DNA of 64,000 nucleotides from Siphonodentalium dalli (Eukaryota > Mollusca > Scaphopoda > Gadilida > Siphonodentaliidae): assembly GCA_032622095.1 (NCBI GenBank), contig CP136066.1:10997784-11061783 (forward strand), in the 5' to 3' direction. This document shows, in pieces, positions 12,408-24,088 of the stretch; position 1 is the stretch's first letter; each line of letters begins with the position of its first letter. The notes under the pieces were generated by a model that was not told where the DNA came from, ran no database searches, and was given only the letters and a program-made list of their open reading frames with translations. The position numbers and the translations under genes are program-made.

Positions 12408-12978
12408 ACGTGTTGTACATGTGCAACTGTTCACCCCAATATAGTAGTCTGGGCGTTGAAGTAAAAATGCAGGGTCAACCTAGAACAAATTGTTAGTGAG
12501 GCGATTTTGGTGTCAAAATCATTCACAAATGTCCAAACAGGAACAACATATCGAAAATCCGCTTTGGGTAGAACCTGTTTTACCCCAGATGGCATCCAAC
12601 GTGGTTGTCTAGATTACATCACTTCTCGAAATAAGTCATTTTATTATATGCTTCCCTATTAAATTATATTGATTTCTTGTTCGCATAGAAAGCTATATTT
12701 CGCTAGTCGAGCGTCCAACTGTGCGCCAACGTTATATTCCACTGTAGATTCCTTATATTACATGGTAGCTTCCTTATATTACACGCTAGCTTCCTTATAT
12801 TAAACGCTAGCTCCAATCGGGGCGAATCACTTGTAATGCCGTTAAATTTTGAATCGATATTCATGCGCCTGAAGCGATACGGACTATTTGCACTTTTGCG
12901 CGTGAGATTAGAGTATCTCCCCCTTAACTACATTACAGACGCCTGTTTACATTAGCAACGTCATTCGTCAAGTACAAT
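12408..12978. other. Spacer, possibly 5' flank of a Crypton-like element
   Basis: No ORF. It lies between the two opposed copies of the satellite-end sequence. Near 12750-12810 there are three short repeats of GCTTCCTTATATTA. Confidence 0.4.
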
Positions 12979-14200
12979 ATGGAAGACGGATTTGAAATAG
13001 ACGTAGAGGGCGATGTGTTTTGGGACTCTTTAATGGAAAAATTAGCTAAATATAATGAATATAAGTCATATTAGATATGCCAAGCTGGATAATTACACAT
13101 GTACAACACATGAATAGTGACTTTATATTTGACCAGCAGTTTCCTGCAGCTTCAACTTCAAGTTCAAGTTCAAGTTCAAGCTCACAACTGAATTCAGCCT
13201 CTGCCTCAGCTGCTGCATTGCCAAAATTGCCATTGCCTTCAACTGTAAGTTCCAGATTTATAAATGTAACTGATGAGGAAGTATCTCAATTAAATGACCA
13301 ACAAAGAAATAAAAATACTGTTAAAAAAAGTGAATATGATATTAAACTCTTTAGAACATTTCTGCTAAGTAAAGATGAACAGAGGCAGCCCGAGTTCACC
13401 CCCCAGACGTTCTGTGTGGGCATATATCAAGTTTCCTCCTATCTGTGCGAAAGAAAGATGGAACTGAATATGACCCACTGTCACTTCGAGCGTTCATGTC
13501 CTCACTTGATCGATACCTCAGGATGCGGTCATATCCAGTTTCTGTCACAAGTGATCATCAGTTTGCATCATGCCGTGAAACTCTGAAAAGCAAACAGAAA
13601 CAACTGAAATATATAGGAGAGGGCAATAGGCCATTTGAAGCAGATCCGATTACTCAAGATGATGTTGAACGATTTTATGGGGCGCAAGTTCTTGGACCAT
13701 ATAACCCAAAGTCGTTACAAAATTATATGTGTTGTCGAAAACTGCTGGTCCAGTCACTTAACGATGAAAATGTACCACCGCATCAGATAATCCAAGTGTC
13801 AGGACACAAGAATGTAAACAGTTTGTTGAACTACTCCAAAATGAATGCTGTCCAAACAAAACAGATCTCTTCAATTTTATCAAATACTGCTGGCAATAAC
13901 ACAGTCACAGAGTCAGCGACAATACTCCGAGCTACACAGCCCATGTAGTCGAGCTTTCACCAGTATTGGAAACTGCACCTGCTCCTGTACGAAGTTCTGA
14001 CACTATTTCAACGTCATCACCGACAAATGTAACTGTTTCCAAATCGACAGTTAGTGTATCAAATGGTGACCTTATTGGTACACCTGGAGTTGTGAGTTCA
14101 TCAAGTGCGATGCAAAGTTTGAAATCCATTTTCTCAAACGCAACTTTCAGTGGATCGGTGTACATGCACTTTCACAGCTTCTCACCGAAGCATCACATCA
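12979..14200 (+). pseudogene. Broken Crypton-type (DUF3504-like) tyrosine recombinase
   Basis: Reading starts at ATG 12979 (MEDGFEIDVEGDVFW) and is interrupted by an inverted satellite monomer with TAG at 13072. It resumes through a Ser-rich linker to NTVKKSEYDIKLFRTFLLSK. At the C-run 13399-13404 the frame shifts. The new frame gives SVRKKDGTEYDPLSLRAF, then FYGAQVLGPYNPKSLQN. It jumps directly to CRKLLVQSLNDENVPPHQI and SGHKNVNSLLNYS, with the middle of the catalytic domain missing. A tail with SLKSIFSNATFSGS in another frame ends near 14190. These blocks match my memory of Crypton-derived DUF3504 proteins. The His of SGHKN and the late Tyr are recombinase active-site positions. The gene is non-functional. 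Confidence 0.75.
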
Positions 14201-14657
14201 GAAGACACAGAGTCGAGTCATATCGTGAAATACCGACGAATCAGGGGATTAGTTGACAGTGACAGCGAGAGAAATCGAAGCAGAATTGTGTTGATTTTTA
14301 TATTCCAAACTGCGAAGCGGAAGTATTATCAGTAATTAGGATTTTGGTATTTCCAAATGGAACGAACCTTTTGTGTTGTCAATTGTTAATTATGCTTGAT
14401 AAAAATCAAATCATTTATTGAAGATAAGCAATTCTATTGCTTTGTTCGAGGTAATTGTTCATAAATTGATGAATATTTCGAATGGTTTCTCTTCATTCTA
14501 ACGGGTCATCGGGGACTATTTTTTTGTGTGCACGCTTATTTTACAGAAGATCGTAGTGCACTGGTCACAGAACAGCTGATTGATCAAAACAAGTCATTCG
14601 ATTTCTATTGTTGTGCTGATTAAGCGCAGCTAATTTGTTTAGCATATAATAAACAGA
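14201..14657. other. No gene seen
   Basis: AT-rich sequence downstream of the Crypton remnant. No repeat or exon was recognised. Confidence 0.4.
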
Positions 14658-14816
14658 ATACCTGCGGTTCTCGATTGAATACCGGAATTACCTCATTCGT
14701 GGCTACATTGGAATATAACTATTCCCACTCGCGGCCAAGGCCGCTTGTGGGAATAGTTATATTCCACTGTAGCCACTCATGAGGTAATTCCTGTATTCAC
14801 TCGAGAACCGCAGTAT
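14658..14816. mobile_element. Foldback palindrome with GC-rich apex
   Basis: Arms of about 70 bp (ATACCTGCGGTTCTCGA...GGAATATAACTATTCCCAC) are repeated inverted after a CGGCCAAGGCCG apex and end TCGAGAACCGCAGTAT. It would form a long imperfect hairpin, as in foldback MITEs. Confidence 0.7.
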
Positions 14817-14964
14817 CCTCTATATACGATATGTGTGGCACATGAATTAATCAGTTATACCAGTTTGTGTAAAATTAGAGTGTGGGAGCGAATAGAATGA
14901 CACGGACAGAAAATAATACACTCGCGGCCATGAAATGGCTGTCAAAATGGCCGCAAATATAAAA

Positions 14965-15222
14965 GGATTCCCTCTTTAAGTTCACCATTAGGATCGTGTA
15001 GTTGAGGGATTTCCTCTTTAAGTTCACCATTAGGATCTTGTAGTTGAGGGATTCCCTCTTTAAGTTCTCCATTAGGATCGTGTAGTTGAGGGATTTCCTC
15101 TTTAAGTTCACCATTAGGATCTTGTAGTTGATGGATTCCCTCTTTAAGTTCTCCATTAGGATCGTGTAGTTGAGGGATTTCCTCTTTAAGTTCACCATTA
15201 GGATCGTGTAGTTGAGGGATGA
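14965..15222. repeat. 42-bp minisatellite, six copies
   Basis: The unit begins CCTCTTTAAGTTCACCATTA and ends TAGTTGAGGGATT, alternating between two subtypes. Because 42 is divisible by 3, the minus strand reads a 14-residue repeat around PQLHDPNGELKE. No start context, splice sites or flanking coding sequence support a gene. Confidence 0.9.
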
Positions 15223-16500
15223 AAGCAACATACTGGATAACCGCATAGGACTTCAAATGCGTATTGGTAATATAAAAGTTGTTGTTAAGTAATTTTAAAA
15301 TTTAAATGTACACATATAATTAAAACAGATCCATTTGAAGGATTTATCGGTCAAACCAAATGATTTACGTTTTTAAAGTTCTGCTTATCCAATATCCAAC
15401 TGTCGGTCCAACATATAATAATTTGTGGCATGCAAAACACAAAGTAATGTTTCGGCACACAGTGCGTGATTGTTTCAGTCGGCATTGTGATTAATTATTG
15501 AATGCAATACAGACACTGAAGTGCATACTCACGCAGTATAAAGACTATTTACATTTCCGGAATGTTCTATACTCTCCATGATAATAAACCATGCACATAT
15601 GTCCCATTGATTATTACTGCAGGAAACACTCATATATTCAATAGAATAACGCCATAACTCACCAGATGAAAGAAACGGTACAACTGATGTTCACGCTGCC
15701 ACCAAACCGGTTTATTAGTTGACAAGTTTGTTCAAATTACTTCAGGTTACACTGGTGTATATGTTTTCCATAGGCCTCAGTGCTAACGTTTTAGCATATA
15801 CTGTTGGCAATATAAATTTTTGGTCAAACTTTTCTTTAAATCTAAAAAATTGATATTTAGGGAAACTTTTTACGCAAAATAATCATGTCCGTCTAGCAGG
15901 GAATTCGCCTTTAAATCTTGTGTTTTCGTAACTAGTGTCAGAACCGCATAAAAAAATACTGTCATATTTTAGACCAAAAAAATCGAACTTCACTATTAAG
16001 GGTTAATTCCTGTGCCAATGGCTATTTTACCTATGGTAAATCATAGGGAAGAGGTGTGATGGTGTGGTGCAAAAAGCACACAAGGCTATTGAAAAATCAG
16101 GGCCCAGTGTCACCCACATCACCTGATCGGATGCAGCTATGACATGGACAATAGGATCTTCACATTTTACCCAGTAATATTGGTTATTCTACAAATACGA
16201 CTAAACATTGTTTGTCAACATTTATATTTATTACGAATTTGGCATTAATTTCTTCAAAGTTCTTCAAAGTTCAACGACCACTCTATAAATGGGTAGGTGA
16301 TCACTGTATATTGCATAATTCACACACAGCTACTGAAATATTATAATCGTTATTCCCTGCATATCCACACAGACATGGGTGAGACAAACATCAGAAACTA
16401 GTCCATCCATTTGCATGAAAAAGTTGGACTCTAGATCTTACAGCATTGTACCACTTAAACAGCTGACAATAACAAAATTTGAATTATCTGTGCTTTGGAA
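15223..16500. other. No gene seen (intron 1)
   Basis: AT-rich intronic sequence. No exon, RNA gene or named repeat was recognised. Confidence 0.4.
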
Positions 16501-17868
16501 CTCCCTGGCTCCATCTATACACCACTATACACACACGGTCTTTATGCAACCCCCTGGCTCCATCTATACACCACTACACATACGGTCTTTATGCAGCCCC
16601 CTGGCTCCATCTATACACCACTACACACACGGTCTTTATGCAACCCCCTGGCTCCATTTATACACCACTACACACACGGTCTTTATGCAACCCTCTGGCT
16701 CCATCTATACACCACTACACACACGATATTTATGCAACCCCCTGGCTCCATCTATACACCACTACACACACGGTCTTTATGCAACCCCCTGGCTCCATCT
16801 ATACACAACCACACACACGGTCTTTATGCAACCCCCTGGCTCCATCTATACACCACTACACACACGGTCTCCATATATACACCACTACACACACGGTATC
16901 CATCTATACACCACTACACACATGGTCTTTATGTCTCCATCTATACACCACTATACACACGGTCTTAATGCTGGCTCCGTCTATACACCACTACACACAC
17001 GGTCTTTATGCTGACTCCATCTATACACCACTACACACACGGTCTGTATGGCTCCATCTATACACCACTACACACACGGTCTTTATGGCTCCATTTATAC
17101 ACCACTACACACACGGTCTTTATGCTGGCTCCATCTATACACCACTACACACACGGTCTTTATGGCTCCATCTATACACCACTACACACACGGTCTTTAT
17201 GGCTCCATCTATACACCACTACATACACGGTATGTATGACTCCATCTATATACCACTACACACACGGTCTGTATGGCTCCATCTATACACCACTACACAC
17301 ACGGTCTTTATGGCTCCATCTATACACCAATACACATACGGTATGTATGGCTCCATCTATACACCACTACACACACGGTCTTTATGGCTCCATCTATACA
17401 CCACAACACACACGGTCTTTATGGCTCCATCTATACACCACTACACACACGGTCTTTATGGCTCCATCTATACACCACTACACATACGGTATGTATGGCT
17501 CCATCTATACACCACTACACACACGGTCTTTATGGCTCCATCTATACACCACTACACACACGGTCTTTATGGCTCCATCTATACACCACTACCCACACGG
17601 TCTTTATGGCTCCATCTATACACCACTACTCACACGGTCTGTATGGCTCCATTTATACACCACTACACACACGGTATGTATGGCTCCATCTATACACCAC
17701 TACACACACGGTCTGTATGGCTCCATTTATACACCACTGCACACACGGTCTTTATGGCTCCATCTATACACCACTACACACACGGTCTTTATGGCTCCAT
17801 ATGTACACCACTACACACACGGTCTTTATGGCTCCATCTATACACCACTACCCACACGGTCTTTATGC
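16501..17868. repeat. 37-bp minisatellite, about 35 copies
   Basis: The core reads CTCCATCTATACACCACTAC then ACACACGGTCTTTATGG. The first eight or so units carry ten extra bases (CAACCCCCTG), making a 47-bp unit. From about 17040 onward only the short form occurs. Neither length is a multiple of three and the unit has no stop in any plus frame, so all three frames stay open for hundreds of codons. That is not evidence of coding. Confidence 0.95.
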
Positions 17869-17916
17869 GAAGGTTGGTAAGGAAAGGAAATTACAGAAAC
17901 AGTATGATAATCTCCT

Positions 17917-18706
17917 GAAGCCGCGGACCATTCACAAATAAAAACGGCTTGAAGCCGCGGACCATTCATAAATAAAAACGGCTTGAAGCCGCGGACCATT
18001 CACAAATAAAAACGGCTTGAAGCCGCGGACCATTCACAAATAAAAACGGCTTGAAGCCGCCGACCATTCACAAATAAAAACGGCTTGAAGCCGCGGACCA
18101 TTCACAAATAAAACGGCTTGAAGCCGCGGACCATTCACAAATAAAAACGGCTTGAAGCCGCGGACCATTCACAAATAGAAACGGCTTGAAGCCGCGGACC
18201 ATTCACAAATAAAAACGGCTTGAAGCCGCGGACCATTCACAAAATAAAAACGGCTTGAAGCCGCGGACCATTCACAAATAAAAAAAAAGGCTTGAAGCCG
18301 CGGACCATTCACAAATAAAAACGGCTTGAAGCCGCGGACCATTCACAAATAAAAACGGCTTGAAGCCGCGGACCATTCACAAATAAAAACGGCTTGAAGC
18401 CGCGGACCATTCACAAATAAAAACGGCTTGAAGCCGCGGACCATTCACAAATAAAAACGGCTTGAAGCCGCGGACCATTCACAAATAAAAACGGCTTGAA
18501 GCCGCGGACCATTTACAAATAAAAACGGCTTGAAGCCGCGGACCATTCACAAATAAAAACGGCTTGAAGCCGCGGACCATTCACAAATAAAAACGGATTG
18601 AAGCCGCGGACTATTCACAAATAAAAACGACTTGAAGCCGCGGACCATTCATAAGCCGCGGACCATTCATAAGCCGCGGCCCATTCACAAATAAAAACGG
18701 CTTGAA
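17917..18706. repeat. 34-bp minisatellite with internal palindromes, about 23 copies
   Basis: The unit is CGGCTTGAAGCCG, then CGGACCATTCACAAATAAAAA. Each copy contains the perfect inverted repeat CGGCTT-G-AAGCCG and a SacII-type CCGCGG. Copies near 18640-18690 are shortened to a 19-bp form. Confidence 0.95.
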
Positions 18707-19448
18707 AATAAGAAACATAATATTTACCTAAACTTTGGTGACCGACTATAATATCCGAAGGCTGTGACCGACCAAGTTCGTATGCTGTCCCGGAATGTTG
18801 GCAACGTGACAAGATGACAATTTTATCGGGACGTAGTATAGTTGACCTCAAGCAGCCTGATGTCATTTTGAAAACCTACTGACAACAAAATGTGTTTTTT
18901 GTTCTATTTTGGAAATCCTGTCTTATCTATTATATCTAAATGTCACATACTTAATCCGTCAGCTTTTGTGAAATAGTTGCTCTGTACTTGAAAGGGAATA
19001 CATGTTAGCACAACATTGAATTATTGTTATGTATGGTGGATACCCCAATGTACATTCGAAGGTTCCAACCAGCAACAGTATCACTATAGTATATATAATA
19101 TATTATATAGTTTAATCATATTTATTTTGTCAAATTTTATAACACATGGTATATAACACGTATATATATAATGGCATATACAATCATTTAGATAATGTTT
19201 CACAGTATGGGACATGTAATGAGTTTATGACTCGAGCCATGAACTCATTTTTATTATATTTGCCATGTTGTCTGCATAGTCCATAGAGCACATGAGTGTA
19301 TTTTGCACTCATCCGTGGCTCAAATTAATTCATTTGTTGCATACATTATGTTTATTATAATAGGAGATGGTACCATAAATGACCGGTTTTAGTGTACTGT
19401 CGCCATTTAGTACAGTCCACTGACCCGTTTGTATTTCTTATATTGCAG
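18707..19448. other. 3' part of intron 1
   Basis: No ORF. It ends in TTTCTTATATTGCAG (19434-19448), a good acceptor for exon 2. Around 19225-19330 an imperfect inverted repeat (ATGAGTTTATGACTC...ATGAACTCAT) is visible. Confidence 0.45.
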
Positions 19449-19597
19449 TTGCGCGTTATTACTAATGCGGTGAGAAACGTCGCTGCCAGAGACTCTGGAG
19501 ATTATCTCACAGACTTCCTATACAAGAAATATGTTCAAAATGGGAAGATGAACGTGTCAATGATTCCAGAAGGGAAGATCAAAGACGTCTACCTCAG
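19449..19597 (+). CDS. METTL24/FkbM-like methyltransferase, exon 2
   Basis: This is a 149-nt exon with acceptor TATTGCAG and donor CTCAG then GTAAGAAT. It enters in phase 0, matching the end of exon 1, and leaves in phase 2 (last two bases AG), matching exon 3. It encodes 49 residues beginning LRVITNAVRNVAARDSG and ending EGKIKDVYL. The region would be the stem between membrane anchor and catalytic domain. I do not recognise a domain in this exon itself. Its last 20 nt and first 8 intron nt are repeated 13 times immediately downstream. Confidence 0.65.
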
Positions 19598-20056
19598 GTA
19601 AGAATATCAAAGACGTCTACCTCAGGTAAGAATATCAAAGACATCTATCTCAAGTAAGAATATCAAAGACGTCTACCTCAGGTAAGAATATCAAAGACGT
19701 CTACCTCAGGTAAGCATATCAAAGACGTCTACCTCAGGTAAGAATATCAAAGACGTCTACCTCAGGTAAGAATACCAAAGACGTCTACCTCAGGTAAGAA
19801 TATCAAAGACGTCTACCTCAGGTAAGAATATCAAAGACGTCTACCTCAGGTAAGAATATCAAAGACATCTATCTCAAGTAAGAATATCAAAGACGTCTAC
19901 CTCAGGTAAGAACATCAAAGACGTCTACCTCAGGTAAGAATATCAAAGATGTCTACCTCAGGTAAGACATGTCAATTTCCACGTGTCCATGATTCCAGAA
20001 AGGAATATCAAAGACGTCTACCTCGGGTATGAATATAAAAGACGTCTACCTCAGGT
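19598..20056 (+). repeat. 28-bp array of duplicated exon 2 / 5' splice-site junction
   Basis: From the true donor onward there are 13 exact-length 28-bp units to 19961: GTAAGAAT followed by ATCAAAGACGTCTACCTCAG, the latter being the last 20 nt of exon 2. A few copies vary (AAGTAAG, GTAAGCAT, GTAAGAAC). Past 19962 a larger diverged copy of the exon end (from GTGTCCATGATTCCAGAA) gives further donors near 20027 and 20055. Every unit keeps a full U1-type donor sequence. Confidence 0.93.
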
Positions 20057-20186
20057 AAGACATGTAAATTTCCATAGTAGTACATTGTCAGCTGATGCAA
20101 GGTTTCACCAAGATAGGGAATTAATGGCACAATATTTTCTTGTAGACAGATTACTGAAATTTCACGAGCCGGTTTTCGCATAGACA

Positions 20187-20978
20187 CAGAAACGTGGCGA
20201 CAGGGGGGTTTGGGGAGTGTCTCACCCCCAACTTCGGTCAAAATTTTCAACAGTTGGAAATTTCATACCTGCCAAAACATTAGTTGGAAATTTCACACAA
20301 ACAATAGGTTGAAAATGTTCTTGTAGTTTGATTTTCAAACAATTTATTTGGGGGAATTTTCAACTCATTGGAATTGTCATCAGTTGGAAATTTTCCAACC
20401 TAAGTGGGAGTGTCAGGTTTGAAATTTCCGGTGTGTCATGGTTCATTCCCTCGCCATGGCCAATAAAAACTTCTAATTAGTTTAACAAAACAATATTTAA
20501 CTACATTTGGTCAAACTTGTGGACTGAAATGGACATCAGTTAGAGAATTTTCCAACATGAGGGGGAGTATGAGGTTTGAAATTTCCAATACTAGGAAAGC
20601 TTCAGTTAAGGCTAGGATTTGCGATTTTCTTGTATAGTTTAAAATTTTTCTCACACCGGGATGAACAACCATGGTCAGATGGTGTGTCCCGGTCTCTTGT
20701 CCGTAGCCATGTGCATTTGTCTGGAGTTAGACCACAAGGTGTTAGGATTTATGCAATATTTCAGGTTAAAATATCTGAATGTTCTCATACCGGGAATATA
20801 GAACCATGGTTTATGAATATATAGGACATTAGGCCTGAGCACTGAGGTGCAAGCATGTGTGCAAATGGACTTATGCAAAACTTGTGTTTGGTCGGTCTGA
20901 TTCTGATTCAAGGGGGGGTGCAGTTGGAATTTCCCAATGTGGACACCCCCGGACGGAAACCCTCAAGCCACGTCCCTG
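20187..20978. mobile_element. hAT-like non-autonomous element (792 bp)
   Basis: An 8-bp duplication, CATAGACA (20179-20186 and 20979-20986), flanks ends CAGAAACGTGGC and GCCACGTCCCTG. 8-bp TSDs and CAG...CTG termini are hAT hallmarks. The interior has repeated AGTTGGAAATTT motifs and no transposase. Confidence 0.8.
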
Positions 20979-20986
20979 CATAGACA

Positions 20987-21415
20987 TAATAAGAAGCGTT
21001 TTTCGAATATTGCTGATTATCTGAAGAAATTTATCCCGCATTTTATGTCATTTTTCGAAAATGACCAAATTTAACTTTTCGTCATCCAACTACAAAAAGA
21101 GAAGGATCTCTGATCTTTTTGTCGTACAATAGTTTGTAATTGATTGCTTTCTAAAATGAAATGAACAACAACACCAAGTTTTAGATATTCGTGACGTCAT
21201 GCCTGTTCGAATTACGTTTCGCGCATTTTTTATAGAGCCTGTTTATAAAGCTGACGGTAATGTTTTTTTATGGTAAATATTTTTATTACTGATAAGAATA
21301 TCTCGACGTCGATTCGTTCAATTTCGCCGAGTTATATGTCAAATGAAAGGGAATTTTATTGTCAATAAGACACACCTGATGTCATTGTGGCTGCAATTAT
21401 CGATTTCTAGAATTT
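20987..21415. other. No gene seen (intron 2)
   Basis: AT-rich sequence with short frames only. Confidence 0.4.
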
Positions 21416-21618
21416 AACTTTTATCATGCTGGCCTGTGAGATTGACCAATGAGAATACTTTTATCATGCTGGCCTGTTAGATTGACCAATGAGAATACTT
21501 TTATCATGCTGGCCTGTTAGATTGACCAATGGGAATACTTTTATCATGCTGGCCTGTTAGATTGACCAATGAGAATACGTTTATCATGCTGACCTGTTAG
21601 ATTGACCAATGAGAATAT
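21416..21618. repeat. 40-bp minisatellite, five copies
   Basis: The unit is ACTTTTATCATGCTGGCCTG then TTAGATTGACCAATGAGAAT. Each copy contains a CCAAT box. Confidence 0.9.
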
Positions 21619-21992
21619 AGATATGCTGACAGAAGATGAGGGCATATTAGGTTCACCTTGATTGACACCGACCCCATATTGAAAGCCCCAAGGGTATATG
21701 GATTCATATGGGGTCGATAGACGCCATCTTGTTTTGCTTAGAACTCTGCCGCCTCGGGGATATTTTCGGTGTATTCTGGCACCAAGAAAGGGGAAATCTG
21801 TCGGAAATCATGTTCTGCGAATTTAAAGACATAGTAGCATGTACCAAAACCTGCATGTGATATATTTGAGGAACTCTAAAGACTCATAAATTAATTATCA
21901 AACTCAAATTTTTGTCCTATTATTATAACTATTGACTCAATGCGTTGACGTTCAACGCCCATGGCGCGTCACTGTGACGTTACATAACTTAA

Positions 21993-22384
21993 CCCTTTAC
22001 CCAACAGAACGGCCCTGGCCCAATGCATTCTCTTATATATGCGAGTCGACCATAGGTCGCCTCGCATATATAAGAGAATGCATTGGCTTAACACATTAAA
22101 AATTATAAAATTGTTAAAGAATGTAAGAAAAAATGGTAAAAAGTGTTAAAAAAAGTTTTTTTTTAGGCCAATGCATTCTCTTATATATGCGAGGCGACCT
22201 ATGGTCGACTCGCATATATAAGAGAATGCATTGGCACAGGGCATAACTGTAACTATCACAATGTGGTCAAGGAGCCGGTTCCAATGATATCCATATTTGT
22301 ATGGTTCTATTGAGACAGACCCAAGATAATTTAGGCTGTTGAAGCTTTATTTGGCCGGTTTTGGCCGGTTTGTTGGGTAAAGGG
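21993..22384. mobile_element. piggyBac-like MITE, copy 4
   Basis: TTAA at 21989-21992 and 22385-22388 flank CCCTTTACCCAACAG...TTGTTGGGTAAAGGG. The long end is on the right. Two hairpins (about 22019-22087 and 22166-22233) share sequence with the other copies. Confidence 0.85.
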
Positions 22385-22388
22385 TTAA

Positions 22389-22490
22389 TTAAGAGATTTA
22401 TCCCACAGGGAGCCTCACACAGATGGAAGCATGCACTGCAGAGTGTCGTCTGCTCCAGTCTATGTGGGGCTCTATAAAGGGTTAATGGCC
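22389..22490. mobile_element. Short MITE-like segment next to copy 4
   Basis: CCACAGGGAGCCTCACACAG...GTGTCGTC...TGTGGGGCTCTATAAAGGGTTAA resembles, in reverse, 9785-9870 within the mariner-like MITE. It is bounded by TTAATTAA on the left and GGGTTAA on the right, so it may be another TTAA-type element. The boundaries are uncertain. Confidence 0.45.
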
Positions 22491-22584
22491 ATAGACGACA
22501 CATTTAACTTACTAGATTACTGAATTTTTCACAAGTAATCAAAATTCTCACCTGAAAAGCATGATAAAATCGTTACACGATTCT

Positions 22585-22700
22585 TTGTTGACGGCTACGG
22601 TGACATATGAGGTTGAGCGAGATTAATATCGGGCTTGGCTAGTGCCTTGTCCGATGTTAATCTCACTTCGCCTCATATGACACCGTATCCGGCAACAACT
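22585..22700. mobile_element. Foldback palindrome
   Basis: TGTTGACGGCTACGGTGACATATGAGG and its imperfect complement (CCTCATATGACACCG...GGCAACA) flank GAGATTAATATCGG and its complement. This gives a hairpin of about 115 bp. Confidence 0.6.
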
Positions 22701-23554
22701 CGCCCTGTAACTTATAGTATCGACTGGTGTGGTATTCATACATGGATAGACCTTCTCATATTGAAATAATATACTTTTGTGAGGTAAAAATATACCGTAT
22801 TCTTTTGTGAAATGGCGGCGGGGGTGGAATCCCACATAACCCACAGTTGGGTTTACCATTTCCAGCACATCATACTTTATGCTAGACACTGTGGCGGTAT
22901 GTAATTCTAGCAAGCAATTTTACTCCAAAACAAGGTGTTTCTTTATATACAGAAATCCCGTTGTTTGCAAAACAGGTTTTTCACAAATTAAACTGATCTT
23001 CTGTTGATGGGGGTAATTTAATTGGAAGGTTTTAAATGAGAAGCCAAGGTGTGAGCTAAATTACTTAGCACGTATATTGTTCTCCCCACCTTTGGTTCTC
23101 TTATTTTATATATCAGATATCAGATGTTTTCAGAATGTTCTTAAGTACCTTATACATAGATCGTCGCAGTTTGGTCTGCACACAAGCATCAGAGAACAAA
23201 TGATTGAAATAGATGATGATAAATCTATGATGTTAAAGATACTCAATCCGATCAGAGGGTCCTATATTTCTATTTCTTTGGCTTTGGGGGTAAAAAATAT
23301 TTGATTCGAGTTGAGGAATCCACCCATCAATGCTCAGAGTTATTAGATATTGAATTTTGAAATTTGTCATTTTCTCGAGATGTGTACTAATAATTGCCCC
23401 TAAGTTTGTAAATTTCTCGAGATGTGTACTAATAATTTCCACAGAAGCCCTTATTCAAACAGACGAAGATGGATAACTCTAAATCAAGTGTATTAATAAC
23501 GCAATTTTGACTGAGACCATCATTTTGACGGCGTGTTTCTGGACCAGAAAAAAA
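22701..23554. other. No gene seen (intron 2)
   Basis: AT-rich sequence. A short direct repeat (TTTCTCGAGATGTGTACTAA) occurs at about 23371 and 23412. Confidence 0.4.
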
Positions 23555-24085
23555 TAGATCACATCAGAAAGAATGTTCCACACAGCAACTCTCATTCTCA
23601 TTAATTGCCTGGGATCACATCAGAAATAATGTTCCACACAGGAACTCTCATTCATTGCCTGGGATCACATCAGAAAGAATGCCTGGGATCACATCAGAAA
23701 GAATGTTCCACACAGGAACTCTCATGCATTGCCTGGGATCACATCAGAAAGAATGTTCCACACAGGAACTCTCATTCATTGCCTTGGATCACACCAGAAA
23801 GAATGTTCCACACAGGAACTCTCATTCATTGCCTTGGATCACACCAGAAAGAATGTTCCTCATTCATTGCCTGGGATCACATCAGAAAGAATGTTCCACA
23901 CAGGAACTCTCATTCATTGCCTGGGATCACATCAGAAAGAATGTTCCACACAGGAACTCTCATTCATTGCCTGGGATCACATCAGAAAGAATGTTCCACA
24001 CAGAAACTCTCATTCATTGCCTGGGATCACATCAGAAAGATGGTCCTGTGAAGTTTATTCATTGCCTGGGATCACATCATAAATA
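23555..24085. repeat. ~50-bp minisatellite, about ten copies
   Basis: The unit reads TGCCTGGGATCACATCAGAA then AGAATGTTCCACACAGGAAC and TCTCATTCAT. Some copies are truncated. The absence of stops keeps several frames open, without other coding evidence. Confidence 0.93.
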
Positions 24086-24088
24086 AAT

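Noticed and set aside
13932-14165. Minus-strand 77-codon frame at 13.9-14.2 kb
   Set aside because: It is the antisense shadow of the Ser/Thr-rich Crypton tail on the plus strand.
14942-15256. A 104-codon minus frame with 14-residue PNGELKE-type repeats
   Set aside because: Only the six-copy minisatellite is open. Flanks are short and lack splice or family signals.
16479-17918. A 479-codon open frame with a Tyr/His/Thr-rich repeat peptide
   Set aside because: It lies wholly in the 37-bp minisatellite. All three plus frames are open and encode the same permuted peptide, with no start or splice context.
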